A DNA stretch of 64,000 nucleotides, taken from Pyronema omphalodes. Taxonomy: Eukaryota > Ascomycota > Pezizomycetes > Pezizales > Pyronemataceae. Both the position numbers and the translations under genes were made by a program. Location of the stretch: positions 248,001-312,000 of the forward strand of contig JAJJXM010000004.1 of assembly GCA_024516155.1 (NCBI GenBank), read 5' to 3'. Positions 10,640-24,100 of the stretch are shown piece after piece. The number at the start of each line of letters is the position of its first letter. Position 1 is the first letter of the stretch. Under the pieces are notes generated by a model that was given only the letters and a program-made list of their open reading frames with translations, was not told the DNA's origin and ran no database searches.

Positions 10640-13600
10640 TGCTTTTTCTTTTTCGTTTGTGACGCGCGCAAAGTCGTGTCGGGAGAATTTCGCTTTCGCG
10701 CGAAGATTTCGTGAAATGTTAAGCCGCAACGGTTAGTTCCGTTGACTAGATGAGACCCCTGTGACTCGTGACTGAGCTAAGACCCGCCTGTGGCTAGGAC
10801 GAAGCGGGGTTAGCGAGGTGGTCTTGTGTAACAGAGGCTCCGTTCAGGCGAGAGATAATCGATGATGAGGTATCATTGATTGGGAAGTAAACTACCGATC
10901 AGGTGACACGGCTATACAGGGAATTCAGATTGTTTGCCGGCCGTGGGGGTAAATTGATGAACGATAACCGATGACGACGTAGGGTGAAGTCGTAAGGCAC
11001 GGAATCTCACTCGCATATTCGGACTTTCGTGCGCAGCTGTCTGGCAGTGCGGTGTTCCCTACGATAACCGAAGTTGAGATATTTTATGCATAATCCCTCG
11101 TTCTTTTGATAAGCCAAACTAATTGTTATTGGAATAAAATATTGAGGCCTCCTTCTCCGCTCGGTAGTTGTTTATTGAGCCAATTAATGGGCCGCGATCC
11201 TACAGGCAGTTGGCACAGAATTTTTCGTTTGTCTATGCAACAGGCTACATATGCATCAACATATTACATGTTGTGGGGTTGACGATGTGCGAGTTTCACT
11301 AGTTTCGTAAGCTCTGTGCTACGTAATTTGGAAACTAGCTGAGCATATTCCGCCGTTACCGTTCGTTGGATGCATAGTAGAATGCCGAAGTTAAGCATCA
11401 TAAGCCAGCAAGCGGTTAGACCGGCCAGTAACGCGGTAATAAGCATCAGCATTCTGAGAGTATATATGGATGCATATCAAAATAGCCAGACACAGTCGGA
11501 CAAAGTCGGGCCAAGTCAGACCAAGTCAGGAGCAATATCTCATGTTTCAAACACGAATATAGATAGATGCATACATAAAATTCTGCAGGATACATCAGCT
11601 GCACTCTGAGTTGCAGAAAACTTGTACATGATTGTGCACTACCGCGGCCGGGAATAGCAGTCTTACCATAGAGAGCTTGAGTCCGATGCACACATTTCTA
11701 CATGCGGGGTAAGAAATTCAAAATTCCAATGCAAACGTTTTACTTCAATTTGTGATGGACAATGATACCATTTGCATTCCTTGGCTACCACATGCCGCTA
11801 TTCCTTAAGTCTATAAGGCGCAAAACTTGAAAACATTGAATGAATCGGAGAAACCGGAGAAATCGAAGTGTTAGTTGAGACAGACTGAATGATGACTTTG
11901 TACTTATTGGGGCCAAAGTTAAGGTCTTACATACCCCGCTGGTGATCTTCATCAAGATGAGGAAGTATAATCGAGCATACCATGATCTTCACTGGCAACG
12001 CTCAAACTGCAGATAAATACGGTAAGCCTTCATACCGATTAGATATTTCATCAGCTCAGGCTGGCGCCCCATTAATATGCAATCAGGATTCCGGTGGAAT
12101 ATACAGGGAAGATGGTTGTGGCTCTTTAAAGATTGCATATGTAGTCTACTTAGAGAAAATACTTATCATCTATGATCTCACAGGCTCTTCGTGGTGTGTT
12201 TTAACATCTCTCATAGGTTATGTATCCAGTCAATATCTCACTAAACACATGTCTGTCGCCACTAGTTCGGCCTCTATTATTTATTCGCATGCATCAAGGA
12301 TATGCTGTGTTCGCTGAAATTCTGTAAGTTTTCAGCACTAGAATTGTGATTCGGAGTCTATCCGGTGTACGGAGTCACCGTGTTCCATGAAGCTCAAGAG
12401 CCTTATGGAATTAATATATGACAATTAACATGGATTGATAGTGCTTATCAATCTACATACTATCTACGGTTTACCGGGAATTTGGTTGTATCCTTTGGTA
12501 CTGAAAACTCATAAACTTGCCAGTGCAGAAAAAAGGCTACAATAAGGCGTAAATGTTTTGACGCCACAAGCATTTTGTGGTTTTCATGGGAGTTATACTA
12601 CATGGTTTACAAACTTTGAGCTGCCGCCACGAGCTCCAATTTGTCAAATATATCTAATTCTGTAAATCTTTAAATACTTGGCATGTGTTTCATATTCGTC
12701 ACTTGTAACCTCGGGCTATCTAGGGGTTACCTCCTTGTGCACGGCATGAGTAGATCATATGGGATCACGGCTCTGTTGTGCTGCATGGTAGATCATAATG
12801 AACGCCTTAATAATATTCCGCCTCTTGGCATGTATGTATCGATGGGACCGCCACTGTCTGTATCTTTGTTTCTTGGCACTAGATTGTAGCTATGTACATA
12901 CTACATACTTACTGCCGGTCACCAGGTGCAGACGTTTTGACTGCAGTGACAGCCTGCATAGATCTCTGTCTCAGACATTTTTTCATTATTAGGCCGACGC
13001 TATGTATTCACTTTACTCACCGGATACAGCACTTAGTAGCCCGTTGCTTGCCCGGAAAAGTTGCCACTTCTGTGAAGTCGATTGGAGTAATTAAAGCCGG
13101 CACTGGGATCAAAAATCAATAACTATCTAAGCTAAGCATAGGGTCAGCATAATATAGCTTAGTGACCTCTTACTACTGGATAAGCTGTATTGAGTTGATG
13201 ATTCGTAAACCTTCGTCAATTGTATGCCCAGTCTCGGCACTCTGCTCTTGATCTGACGTTCTATGGCCTACTCATTGATCACCTTACATAGAGTACGGAT
13301 CACTATGCATCAGCACGTAATATTTGAAATTATATGAACCGGTTCTTCCTTTCTTTCTCAGACCACCTTACATAAACTAGGCCAGAACGTACGATGATAT
13401 ATCACATGCCTTTTCATTGGGTGAATGACAGTGCACAAAATCAGGTATGCACAAGTCGACAGCCGTTGAACAACAAATATGGCATGCATTCACTTTTTAA
13501 GCCACAATCTGAACTATGGGAGTGGCTTTCCTTTCGAGGGTGTTCATATACATACATACACTAGCAGCCACAGAAAGCTCAGCAATCAATCCAACCGGCA

Positions 13601-14158
13601 AGAGAAATGGAAGGATCAGGATGGTCATCGGTGTACATATCGATATCACAATTTATCACATTCCCAATATCCCACCACTATCGGCATAACATATCAACAT
13701 GCCCTGTATCTCTAACTTATCACTTTAGATCTTCTGTACCGATTTCCAGCCGAGCCTCTGTCTGACATTCATCGTTCGAGATTTTTGGAAGGCCAATGAG
13801 CCCCCTCAGAGACACATAGTTCCTTAGGTTCGTAATTCGGCTCGGATAGAATATCCTGTCTTTGTTACGGCGTCGGCTCACGACATCAGGATTTAGTTGT
13901 TACATATAGATTGCTCCAATACCCGAGCAGTCCATGATGTCGGGAATACATAGTTGCATATTATGCACGGGCATACTATTCACTTACGGCTATGTGGTAC
14001 ATACATTGTGTGGCCAGAGTAGATAGCTTGCCTGGTATGATGAAGTTCGCCACTTAATTTGGGGAATATGTAAACACTAGAAAAGTTCTAATAGTGGCAC
14101 AGCACAGATCCTTGATGATGTCGTTTGCAAGCGGTCATCTGAATGCATATGCTCTCAC
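10640..14158. other. Gene-poor region, part 1
   Basis: The first 100 bases are the URB2 promoter and leader. Beyond that only short frames of at most 111 codons occur on both strands, without family resemblance. There is scattered ATGCAT/TACATA-rich sequence and no clear tandem array. I see no gene that I can support. Confidence 0.5.
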
Positions 14159-14554
14159 TTATTCAAACCAGGCCGGGGTGAGTGAAGAGTGAGGAGTAGG
14201 GCATCCGGCCACGTTTATCCCGGTGCAGCGGTGAACTTGGCGGGGAAGTCTCACGGCACTCATCCCGGGCGGACAGTGAGAGCATATGCATCCAGATGCC
14301 CTTGATAGACCTTGCAAGGCCTGACAAAGGACCAAGGAGAAAATCTGTCTTAGAAGGGCTCTAGAGGGCCGCCTGGTACGCCCAGTTTGATGGAGCAAGG
14401 GGCATGGTGATATGCACGGTGGTAGTGAATCGTGGAGGACTGAGGATCCAGACACGACAGTCATAACAACAAATTTCGAAAAGAGGAAGGGGATGATAAT
14501 AAGGTAAAGCACTTGCATAAAGTGCTTACGAACTATGCTCTGATTATTCGTCAT
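14159..14554 (-). other. 131-codon frame, possible relic of a secreted Cys-rich protein
   Basis: An ATG frame with a hydrophobic stretch near its N-terminus (LYLIIIPFLFSKFVVM) is followed by a cysteine pattern LPPCISPC and later CICSHC, with eight Cys in all. This is faintly like the opening of a CFEM domain, but the conserved Asp and the later Cys spacing are missing. The segment is richer in GC than its surroundings. It could be a decayed or spliced small secreted protein, or chance. Confidence 0.2.
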
Positions 14555-17500
14555 TCTCTAAGGGCTCAATCCATCAATCCACAAGTACGCAGCTTGATGC
14601 ATACTCAACTGTCAAAATCGTCATCATAAGCCTGAGATTGGAAAGAAGATGTCTTCTAAAGCTGAGCTACGGTTACTCTACGGTACACTACGGTCTATAT
14701 CGGTCAGAATTAAGGCGGCAGCTGATTTCTGGCCTTGTAATTGGTTCAACCATACAAGTCATGTTGTTGTCAGATAGACTTCTGTTGATTTCGATCCTGT
14801 CGGAAATGGTTGGAGGTTTAGTAACATGCTTTTGATGATATCGAGACTTTATCGTGCCGTTAGTCGACGGAAACGATTCGGCAGACGAGGTTTTTTGTTG
14901 AATGCATCTATTTATCTCCTTCAATAGTAGACCGCATCAGTTGAACCATATATGTAATCCGGTTCTCAGATTCTCACATGCCACATGCCAATCATGAGAT
15001 CTCTTAAGCTTCGTCCTTGTCTTGACTAGATTAGCTGCGGGTGACTGTCAACATCATGTACATAATATCATACTTCCCGTCGTAATAAGGAGCTCGCTGA
15101 TTGCATCGATTTATCGTCAAGCTCTTCATGAGCCAGCTGGTTCTTCTGAGTGCATAAAAAGATGCATGCCATGGTTGGGTCATGTATTCGTCTTATCGGT
15201 CGTTCGTTAAGCGCACTTCAACTCTAGGTCTCTCAAGCTTTGTGCTTCTACGGCGGTCGGTATGCTGAGTGCGGAGGTGGACTGCGAGCTGTCGATTCCA
15301 AATGCACGCTGCGTCATGCGTTGATGCATGGGTGGGTTAAGCTAGAGTTAGGATAGTGTAAGCGGCGGTCTTCTATGCTCAGTTCTCCACGATGCACCCG
15401 GTCTTTCTCAATTCCTCCATGATGCTCCACTCCTCCATCTTTTTGAAGGCAGTGGTTCAGCGATTGCCATCTCGACAGCCATCTCGACAACATCCACAGC
15501 GGGCCATCAATCCGAATCGATTCTCAATCCTCCATTATTCCGCCGTTGTTCAAAATGTTCGCAAGTTTGCAAGCCAGCTGTGATGTAACCCAAGTACAGA
15601 ACAGTGATTGCTACAGAACATACACATACCCACGGGTCTTATTTTTCTTCTGGTTTAGCCGATCACCCTGATGTCGTGCATTATGCAATGCCACCAATTT
15701 CCGATGCACCTAGGGCGGGCAACGAACCCAAGCCTCTAAATTTAGCCCTCTTAGCCCAAGGTCTAACTTCCAGCCGCGGGCGTCCGAGCGCGGGGAAATG
15801 TCTCCACTCCTCAAAAAGTCAGCCTAAAAGTAGGTGGACCGGAAGGGTTTGTTGAACAAACAACAGCTTTGCGCGTATCGCGCGGCTGCCAGCACAGTAC
15901 GTACACCCGTACGCCATGATGATGCACTTGATGAGTTCTGAAGCTGATTATGTTTGGTGGACAAAGGTGTAGTGAGGAGGTGATGCATATGACACACAAG
16001 TACGTACACGAGTCCGGTGAATCGTCGCAATCACATCATACATTACATTACATAGTAACAAAAACAAGAGGCGCGTGCATATTATCGTTTCATCTACCCA
16101 CTCTACCCCGCGGCGTTAGTTTGTTTATTTGCCAGTTCGATGATATTCTTAGAGCGGCCGGAAGGAGGAGCCACCTTGTTGACCAGGACGGGATGAACAA
16201 CATACATTTTACACAGATGAGGGGATAGGCGCGCCCGGAGCAGCCACTTTAGGCCCCTTTAGGTACTTGAGGCTGTTGTTGAGGAGATTCAACGCGCTAA
16301 AATGTGGTCTTCCGATCATATTGCATATCCACCGTGCGCGAAATGCGTGCATATTTCCCGTGCCATACGCCGCAAAGTTACAAAGCTCATCGGTGAGTGC
16401 ATATTTCTCGTTTCGCATCACCGTATCCGCTTGCATTTCCTAGGCCTGTGTCGTCCAGCATCACCTCCTTAGCTGCTGATATGATATGATGCTCTAGATT
16501 ACACTTGATTACCGCGGGCGCTGAAGGGGAAGGGAAACGGAACCACACAGCAGGCATGTGCATCTTTTCTTTCGGGTTACGCTTTGGTGAGCTGTCATGT
16601 GCAATGCATAAAGACACAACCCTAAATGCGGTAACACGATTCATATTACTGCTTTTGGGTTGGGACAATTGGAGTTTCGAATCGGTGCAAGGTGAGGTGC
16701 ATTCCCTTGTTGTAAGTGATCATGCACGGCAAAAGAGCAAGCACCAGCCACAGATGCACCTGCGACACAATTTACTTTACGCATACATACGAGTTCATAG
16801 ATGACGAAAATATCATTTCAAGACAAGGAAAGATATTATTTCGGTGTTTTACATATCTAGTCTCTCTTTGATGCAACCGAAAGTTTTGAAACCCTGGAGG
16901 AAAAAAAAAAACTCAATACGATGCAAACGATATGATTGACTCGCATCCGGGATGTAAACGACGACTCATATGAACGATGGTAAATCATTTGAAGGAATGA
17001 TATGATGCAAACAACGCACCACACGGATAGCCGTGATTTGCTTGAAACGCTCTGATGATGATGAAAAGGCATAATATGCATGCCCCCCGCCCCATACCAT
17101 GCAGTCAGCGCCGCCGTGCGTATTTTTTTTTCCCTCCCCTCCCAATATCTGTAATAAACCCGTTGAATGTTTATGAAGATCCCGCATCCTGTATCTAGCC
17201 AAGGGAGCCCGGGCAGTCCGGTGTAAATAGTCTATAGTCCATAGTCTGTAATCCGTAGCTTTATCACACAAGCTTGAATCCGCAGGTGAAGCAAAGAAAA
17301 AAACGATACGCAAGGGAAACAAGAGAAACAAAGTAAGCAAAAAAAAAAAAAAAACAGTAGAAACAAATTTTAATCGATTACCCAGCAATCCCAGGTATTT
17401 CAGAACTCTCAGCAATATGCTCTAATAACGTTTCCGGTAAGAGTTCATTATTGTTTTGTTCACAAAATACAAATATTTTCGGTACATAATATGTTTTCTG

Positions 17501-17637
17501 TATCAAGCATGTTTATCACCCTACATACATACTTGATGCTGTGATGCTGTGCGGTGTGAATTGTCTGGAATTGGTACATAATCTGTGATCTGTGATCTGT
17601 GGACTGCATGTGCTTCCGCAGCTGTACCAACTGGGGA

Positions 17638-17654
17638 GGGGGGGGGGGGGGGGG
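17638..17654 (+). repeat. Poly(G) tract, 17 bases
   Basis: An uninterrupted run of 17 G, with a second run of eight or more G near 17702. It is one of several long G or C runs in this window. Confidence 0.9.
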
Positions 17655-19730
17655 AGTCTACTAAGCTAAGCGGCGGACGGAGTAATGTGGTTCGCTTATG
17701 AGGGGGGGGGATTAGGAATTTGGGGATTGGGGATTAGGAATTTGGGGATAGAAAAACGTAAGAGAGAAAATAAATCCCGCTCATAAAAAAAATGCGGTTT
17801 CTTGAGTGTGGGGTTTGGTTTTAGTTTGAGGAACGTTGATGATGGGTATTGGTTTCATGAATATTTTTTAAAGAGAAAAAAGAGGAAACGAGGAAAAGTT
17901 TTTTTTTTTTTTTGCTCTTTTGTGGGCATCTATCTGGGATTTTTTTGATAAGACTTTCAAATCGATGAATGCTGGTTAAAAAAATATCCTACGGGTCATG
18001 GGTTGGAATTTTACATTCTGTGTCTGTGAGAAAAATGATAAATTTTTTTTATAAATTTTTTTTTCTTCGCGGAATTTTTTTGTTTACCTCGGCGAATGGC
18101 GTGGTGTGTTTTCCCCATCCACATCCATATCCATATCCATATCCGCAGTCTACCACTAGTCCGCTTGCATCATGTAACTTATAACTTACTTGCATATGAT
18201 AAGGTTGTAATTTATGCTAGGGATTTACAAGCCGCTTGTTTTTGGTTAATACAGGAAGTCTGGCTTTCAGTTGTAGAGAATGCTTTTGCTTTCGATGGGT
18301 TTGGGGGTTGAGAACGTTTCTGCAGCGTTTGACAAGTTCGACAGCCTTTGCTAGTCTTGACGGTATTTGATAGCCTTTGACAGCCTTTGGTGAATTCTAC
18401 AGCCTTCGATAGTCTTCTGGCTTCGGAAAGCTGCATACAAAGCATCAACAAGCGATTCAGAGGACGAAGTAGTGATGTAGTAACTTAACAACACATAAAC
18501 GGTGAATTGCATACCGATGCAAGCAAGTAGTCCATCTGTCGTCCAGATGTAGAATGCTGCTGGAGAAACTTTGTAAGACGTATGCCTGCCAACTATACGG
18601 TGCCTTCATAAAACGAATCTATGTAGACGTGTCTCAACTCATGCACTACTGGTCATGTATATAGACTTTCAAAGGTGAAGTTGTCGATGTCTGAGAATTC
18701 AATGAAGCGGTTTGCTACATGTGGAGTGCAAATAGATTGCATACTCTACATGGAGATATGTATATGAAAATTGCATCAGAAAAGGCATCGTGACATGGCG
18801 GGTTATCTAAATGGAAGTTGTTTGGTTGGTTCCCTTGGTCCCGTTGTGCTAGTTTTGATAGTTCCCTTGGTTCAGATTTCCCTTGGACTGCCATACCTAC
18901 TTTAGTTTCCTCCCCTAGTACGACCGGTCGGATATGTTTCCTTTTGATTAATTTCTTTTCTTTTTCGATCGAAAATCTCAAGTCAAGCCAACCAAAGACA
19001 AGATGGTGTGGTGGGGTTGGAGCTCTGATCGAGAGGTGAGGCGTATATACCACGGTAGCCTCTACGCTAACTGCATCGCTAGTCGCTGGCTGTCTTCGCT
19101 AGCTGCCCGTCTGAATAGCTTCATAGCAACGGCCGTCGACGTTTCTAGCTTCAGTTGGCTGTAGCCACACTTTAGTTTTCTTCGCGACAACAACTCATTT
19201 GTGGATTATGACGACGATGATGGTGGTTAGTATATGTTATTTTTTTTTTTATTTTTTTTTATTTTTCTTATTTTTTTTCGATGGTATGGACCCATTTATG
19301 TATTAATGTATGTATAAGATTTACAAGGTACATCTCTACAGCCCCAGGCTTGCAAGCATATCTATCTAAAGCAAAAAATAAATTATCCGTGCACCCTAGC
19401 ATGCATGGAAGAGAAGTTAAAAGTCGATCCCGTCGCCTGGCATACAACCATAGCGTTGCCCTACTTATAAGTTGTTCCTTTTCCCCTCCACTTCCGCGCC
19501 TTCGCCACATTGCAATCCACCAAGCGCCCAGAGACAAGCAAGAACCCCGACGACAACGACGAAGACGAAGACGGATTAATTCCCAGAAGGGAAATCAATT
19601 ACACCAACCCCAACCAGAGTTATCCAACTGTACACAGCCACAATTATTCCAGCTGGCATAAAAGCATAAGGAAAGGCAGAAAAAGGCATACAATAACAAC
19701 AACACACCACACCACCTGCCAGCTCATCGA

Positions 19731-19750
19731 CCCCCCCCCCCCCCCCCCCC
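19731..19750 (+). repeat. Poly(C) tract, 20 bases
   Basis: Twenty consecutive C residues, followed by AAAAAG, about 195 bases upstream of the start codon of the CENP-B-like gene. It may lie in the promoter or the leader. Confidence 0.9.
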
Positions 19751-19945
19751 AAAAAGAATATTTCTGTCGTCACCCCGACTCAGCCTTATTCCATCCATCA
19801 TCAACTTATATCCCCTCCACTCCCCACTCACGGATCTTCGAAAGTTGATGCATCACACCTAAAACAAAAATATACATTCACAAAGCGGGGTTCTACAAAG
19901 TTCAACAACATCCAACATCTACAAGATCTACATATCAAATCGACA

Positions 19946-21131
19946 ATGTCACCAACACCTACTCCCGAGCCAGTAGCTACGGCACCAACAACCTCCATCT
20001 CTGCAACTCCTGCCAAGCCCAACGTTCCAACGACAACAAATACCACAGCAACAGTAACAACTCCATCACTTACTAAGCAGCTACAACCTTCTGTACAGCT
20101 TTCAGAAACCCCGGCATCTGCTTCCCCAGACCCTGGAACTTCAGCAGGATCTTCACCAGACCCATCAGTTGCTTCAGGAAGCCATAATGAATCCCCACAG
20201 AAGGGAAAGAAGAGAGCATATGAGGAGGCTACCCCGGATGAAAAGTACGGACTCTACAAATACACAGAAGCAAATCCCAATATGAAGCAGGTATGTTCTG
20301 TCATCGTTCTCTACATTTTCATTACTTGGGCCCCTTGGACCCTTAGTGGGTTGAGATGATCCATCATGATGCTCCAGAAGTGTCAAGATCCGCCATTCTA
20401 TGCATACATAATGTCTACATTAGAACACAGCTAACTTCCCCTAGCGTGAATACGCCCAATGGTTCCACCAAACCTATGGCAAGAAAATCAACCAATCCAC
20501 CGTCTCTCGTCAACTCCAAAAGTTCAAGAAGAACCCTCCAACCCTAGAGGCCTGTATCTCTCCCACTGGTTCCCCTCGGAAGAGCACCCCGCGCAAGAAG
20601 CGTCGTCCCAACCCTCCTCTCGCCCCTGCCAGTGCCATGCCATTAGCAACCATCACTGGAGGAGCTGTATCACCTGGTCTTACAAGCATTGGTGCCGGAG
20701 GTGCTATTGCTATTGCACCCTCCCCAGCTCCAAAGGGAAAGCCTATTCATCCTCCAACTCCTCCTCGAACAGATGTTAGAAACACTTTCGATCAGCGTCT
20801 TTTGACATTCTGGGATGCGCATAAGACTTCCGATGAATCTGTTCTGGATACTCAGTTATTGAAGGAAGCCAATAGACTCATGCCGAATCAGAACAAGGAT
20901 GTGGCTTGGTTACGGAATTGGAAACAACAGGTCGAGGGAAGTAGACCTAGGAGTCCGGTTAGTGAACAGGGTGCTGAGGATATCAAGATGGATGGAATGG
21001 GGGTGCAGAAAAAAATCGACATGTTGGAAAGAGAGATTATGGAGTGTCAGAAGAGGATTGATATGGAGCAGGTTAAGATTAGTAGCTTCCGGGGTGAAAT
21101 CGCAAGGCTGAAGGTTGGAGAGGAGAAATAA
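19946..21131 (+). CDS. CENP-B/Abp1-type helix-turn-helix protein
   Basis: Two exons, 19946-20290 and 20445-21131, give 343 aa. The 154-nt intron starts GTATGT, has a GCTAAC branch site and ends CCCCTAG; the join is in phase. Residues 1-90 are a Pro/Ser/Thr-rich tail with KGKKRAYEE. Residues about 95-145 form a helix-turn-helix that spans the intron: EKYGLYKYTEANPNMKQ, then REYAQWFHQTYGKKINQ and STVSRQLQKFK. This resembles the N-terminal DNA-binding part of CENP-B, fission yeast Abp1 and pogo/Tc5-type transposases. A basic stretch with RKSTPRKKRRP, a likely nuclear signal, follows. The last 45 residues are a heptad-like coiled coil (KKIDMLEREIMECQKRIDME). No DDE nuclease domain is present, so this is probably a host DNA-binding protein and not an active transposase. 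The exact role is unknown. Confidence 0.82.
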
Positions 21132-24100
21132 GATGCTTGCTCAAGATATGATAGGAAGGAATAGGAATAGGAAGGCTATGGTTGGGTAGGATGGATAAGG
21201 AGGATCAAGCATGGCGCACAGAAGTAGCGGCCTACATGAGTGGTTGGTTATAGCCGAACGAGGAGGATCTATTTACTTTTCCTGATTGATTGATCGGAGT
21301 TTATGGGATTTAGAGGTTTTGTTTTTGTTTTGTTTTGTTTTTTTCCTTTGCAACAGCAGTTACTGCAAACATATGGAGTCGCCATATCATCATCCCCCGA
21401 GGTGATATGTGGCTATCGAACTCCAGGGCGGAGGTGGATTTGCTTGTTTACTTTACATATCGTGTCTATCCGTCTGTCTCTCTGTTTTCTTTCTCTCTTT
21501 CTTTTTCTGTCACTTTTTCCTGTCGTTCATGCGGGTGGGTAAGGGGAACGGAGGCGGGCTGTCATCATCGCATCATTTTCTTTATACTGTCATCAGCATT
21601 ACGGAGTTTGCTTTTTTTTTCCCTCTGCTTATTATCATCATTTGATTTACATAGCTGCGTGTGTTTTGTGTTTTGTTTTGTTTTGTTTATAGCTCGTTAA
21701 GAAGGGGGAATACTGTATTCGTATTTCCTTAACAAGAAAAAATTAGAAACTTATTCGTCGGTTTTTGTGATGTGATGTGATACAAATTGGTGCGCCAGTG
21801 CAGTGTAGTGCGGTAAGGTGGGGTAATGGGATAAGATGAGCGTTTGTTTAGTTTAGCTGCGGGTTTGTTTTGTTTTGATTTTTTTTTTGTGCGGTTGTTT
21901 GTTTGTTTGTTTGTTTTGATTTTCCTTTTCTTTTTCCGTTTCTTTTTTCTTGAATTTTTTTTTCAATGCATTCTTTTCATCCATCACATACACCATACAC
22001 CATACCATACCATAGACCGGTGAACGTAAGTATAAGTCTGACGTGGACAACTAAAAAAAACCTTTATGGTATGGTGTTATGTATATGCAATGTAATGCGT
22101 GTGTATGTATGCAAGACGTAGGTATGTATGTATGTATGTAAGGTATGCATGAACGCATACATACTGGCATGCAAACACACTGTAGTATGGTGCGTCATCG
22201 GCGGCGGCGCTGATGGTGGTGCTGGTGCTGCTGGATACATGAATACAAGGTGCAACATAACATAACATAACATGCTATGCTAGATGAAGTTATTGTATAT
22301 ACGTTGCTTGCCGATGAAGAGGGAATGGGGATGGAGATGGGGATGCTTGTGGAGGATTATGGAGGATTATGGAGGATTGTGGATGCTGGATGCTGGTGGC
22401 TGTGAATGTGGTTTTTTTTTACAGCTGTTTATTTTTCCTATGGAATTTTGCTGGCTTTGCTTGCTGGGATAAATATCTTGTGTATTATGTGTTTTGTTTG
22501 ACGGGGGTTCGGGTTTTACAGGGCGTTATGGGGTTTTTATAATGAATTGTTATGATTTTATCATTGCTATGGTTTGTATGGCTGGAGATAATGGGGTTTA
22601 TGGGTTAGTGGAGGATTTAGAATGTATCAGTGGGGATAGATCCCTTAAAGGTGATTGATGTACATGTATTTTAGATAAAGTAGACGATTAAAAAGCTATG
22701 ATGCTTAAAGTATTTATTTCTTATTTGTTTCTGATTTGTTTCTTATGTTTTTACGGTGTTGCTGTTAGGTTACTGGTTACTTTTCTTCCACTACAGTGAT
22801 TGTAATGCAGAAAGATATAGACAGAAAATGCGGTACCCATATGAAACTTGTAGAGTATTGAATTCATGTATCGTATGTATGTATGTATCGTATGTAAGGG
22901 TGGTGCAACATCTCCAGTTTCACTAGTTTTCCATCTGCATCATATTATGTCGCGCTTTATGTCGCGCTTCAAAGTGAAGCGAAAAGCGTTAAACAATTAT
23001 CTCCGTCAAGTGTTCACTTCAGAATCATCGGTTAACTTTACCTGAATACTTTCTCACTTAAACTTCCTGCTTACACAATGTCTCTTCTAAGTCCAACTCT
23101 ATTCAAATCATTCTAATCCCCCAACGTCATCTTGAAAGTAATATTATCCTGTCTTGTTGTTGGTCTATCATATTGCTGAGACAATTAGAGACAAAAATAA
23201 TTCCAAATGCATGCATGCATGGGGGGGGAGGGGGGTGCATTAAGCTCACCAATTTCAATTTCAATTTTCAATTCCTGATCACGCAAGCTATATTTTGGTG
23301 CACCATACATACCTACATACATACATACGTTCTCGTACATCAATGTCTATCGCATAAAAGAAGGGGGGAAAGTGCAGCCGGTAGCCGCGGATTACCTTTC
23401 TCAGCTTTAGATGTCAGGGTATAATGGCGCTTTGTTTATGGGACCTTATGGTTTATGCACTATGGTGCCTCAGGTAGGCCACACCCACACCCACACACAT
23501 ATCCACACACACACCTTCCTTTTCTTTTCCTTGTTGGGTTTGATTACTGAGGATGTGCATGTGCATGAGGAAGTTCTGAAAATGATGGAAATTATTAAAC
23601 AGGAACTAGCAATAACAATAATGTAGCGAAAACATAGAGAAAGTAATGAAGTAAAGGCAAGAAAGGTTAAGGGTTACAATTTCATCGAAAGTCTCTATAC
23701 AGAATAAATATGGTGCTATACCATACCATACGGGACCTTACAGTTTGTAGCGATCCGTACCGTACCGTAACTAGTATCACCACCACCTTAGTAACCCAGG
23801 GAACGAAAGCGGGTTGTCTTTAGTGTATGTATCTACATACAGTATCTTGAATCCATATGACATACGACAATATTTTGACAGGTACACGGTACATACCGAA
23901 AACCAAAGAATTCTATGTATGTATGTAAACCGATAATGATTTCGGCGTTTTTAGGTGTTTGCAACTTTGCACCCCCCTCCCGGCATAAGCGCAAGCCTCA
24001 AGATCCTAGCACAACGGATATCACAGACCGAGACCAGGATCAAAAATGACGGCGGTTTATGCTGATCACAGTGCTGAAATAGCCGTTTAAGTTCCGACTA

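Larger units (their letters stand above)
14555..19945. other. Gene-poor region, part 2
   Basis: No supportable gene. Low-complexity features include a run of 17 G at 17638-17654, A and T runs around 17340, 17900, 18045 and 19241-19275, and imperfect 10-12 bp repeats with a TTTGACAGCC core at 18330-18420. The last 200 bases hold a C20 run (19731-19750) and the leader of the CENP-B-like gene. Confidence 0.5.
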
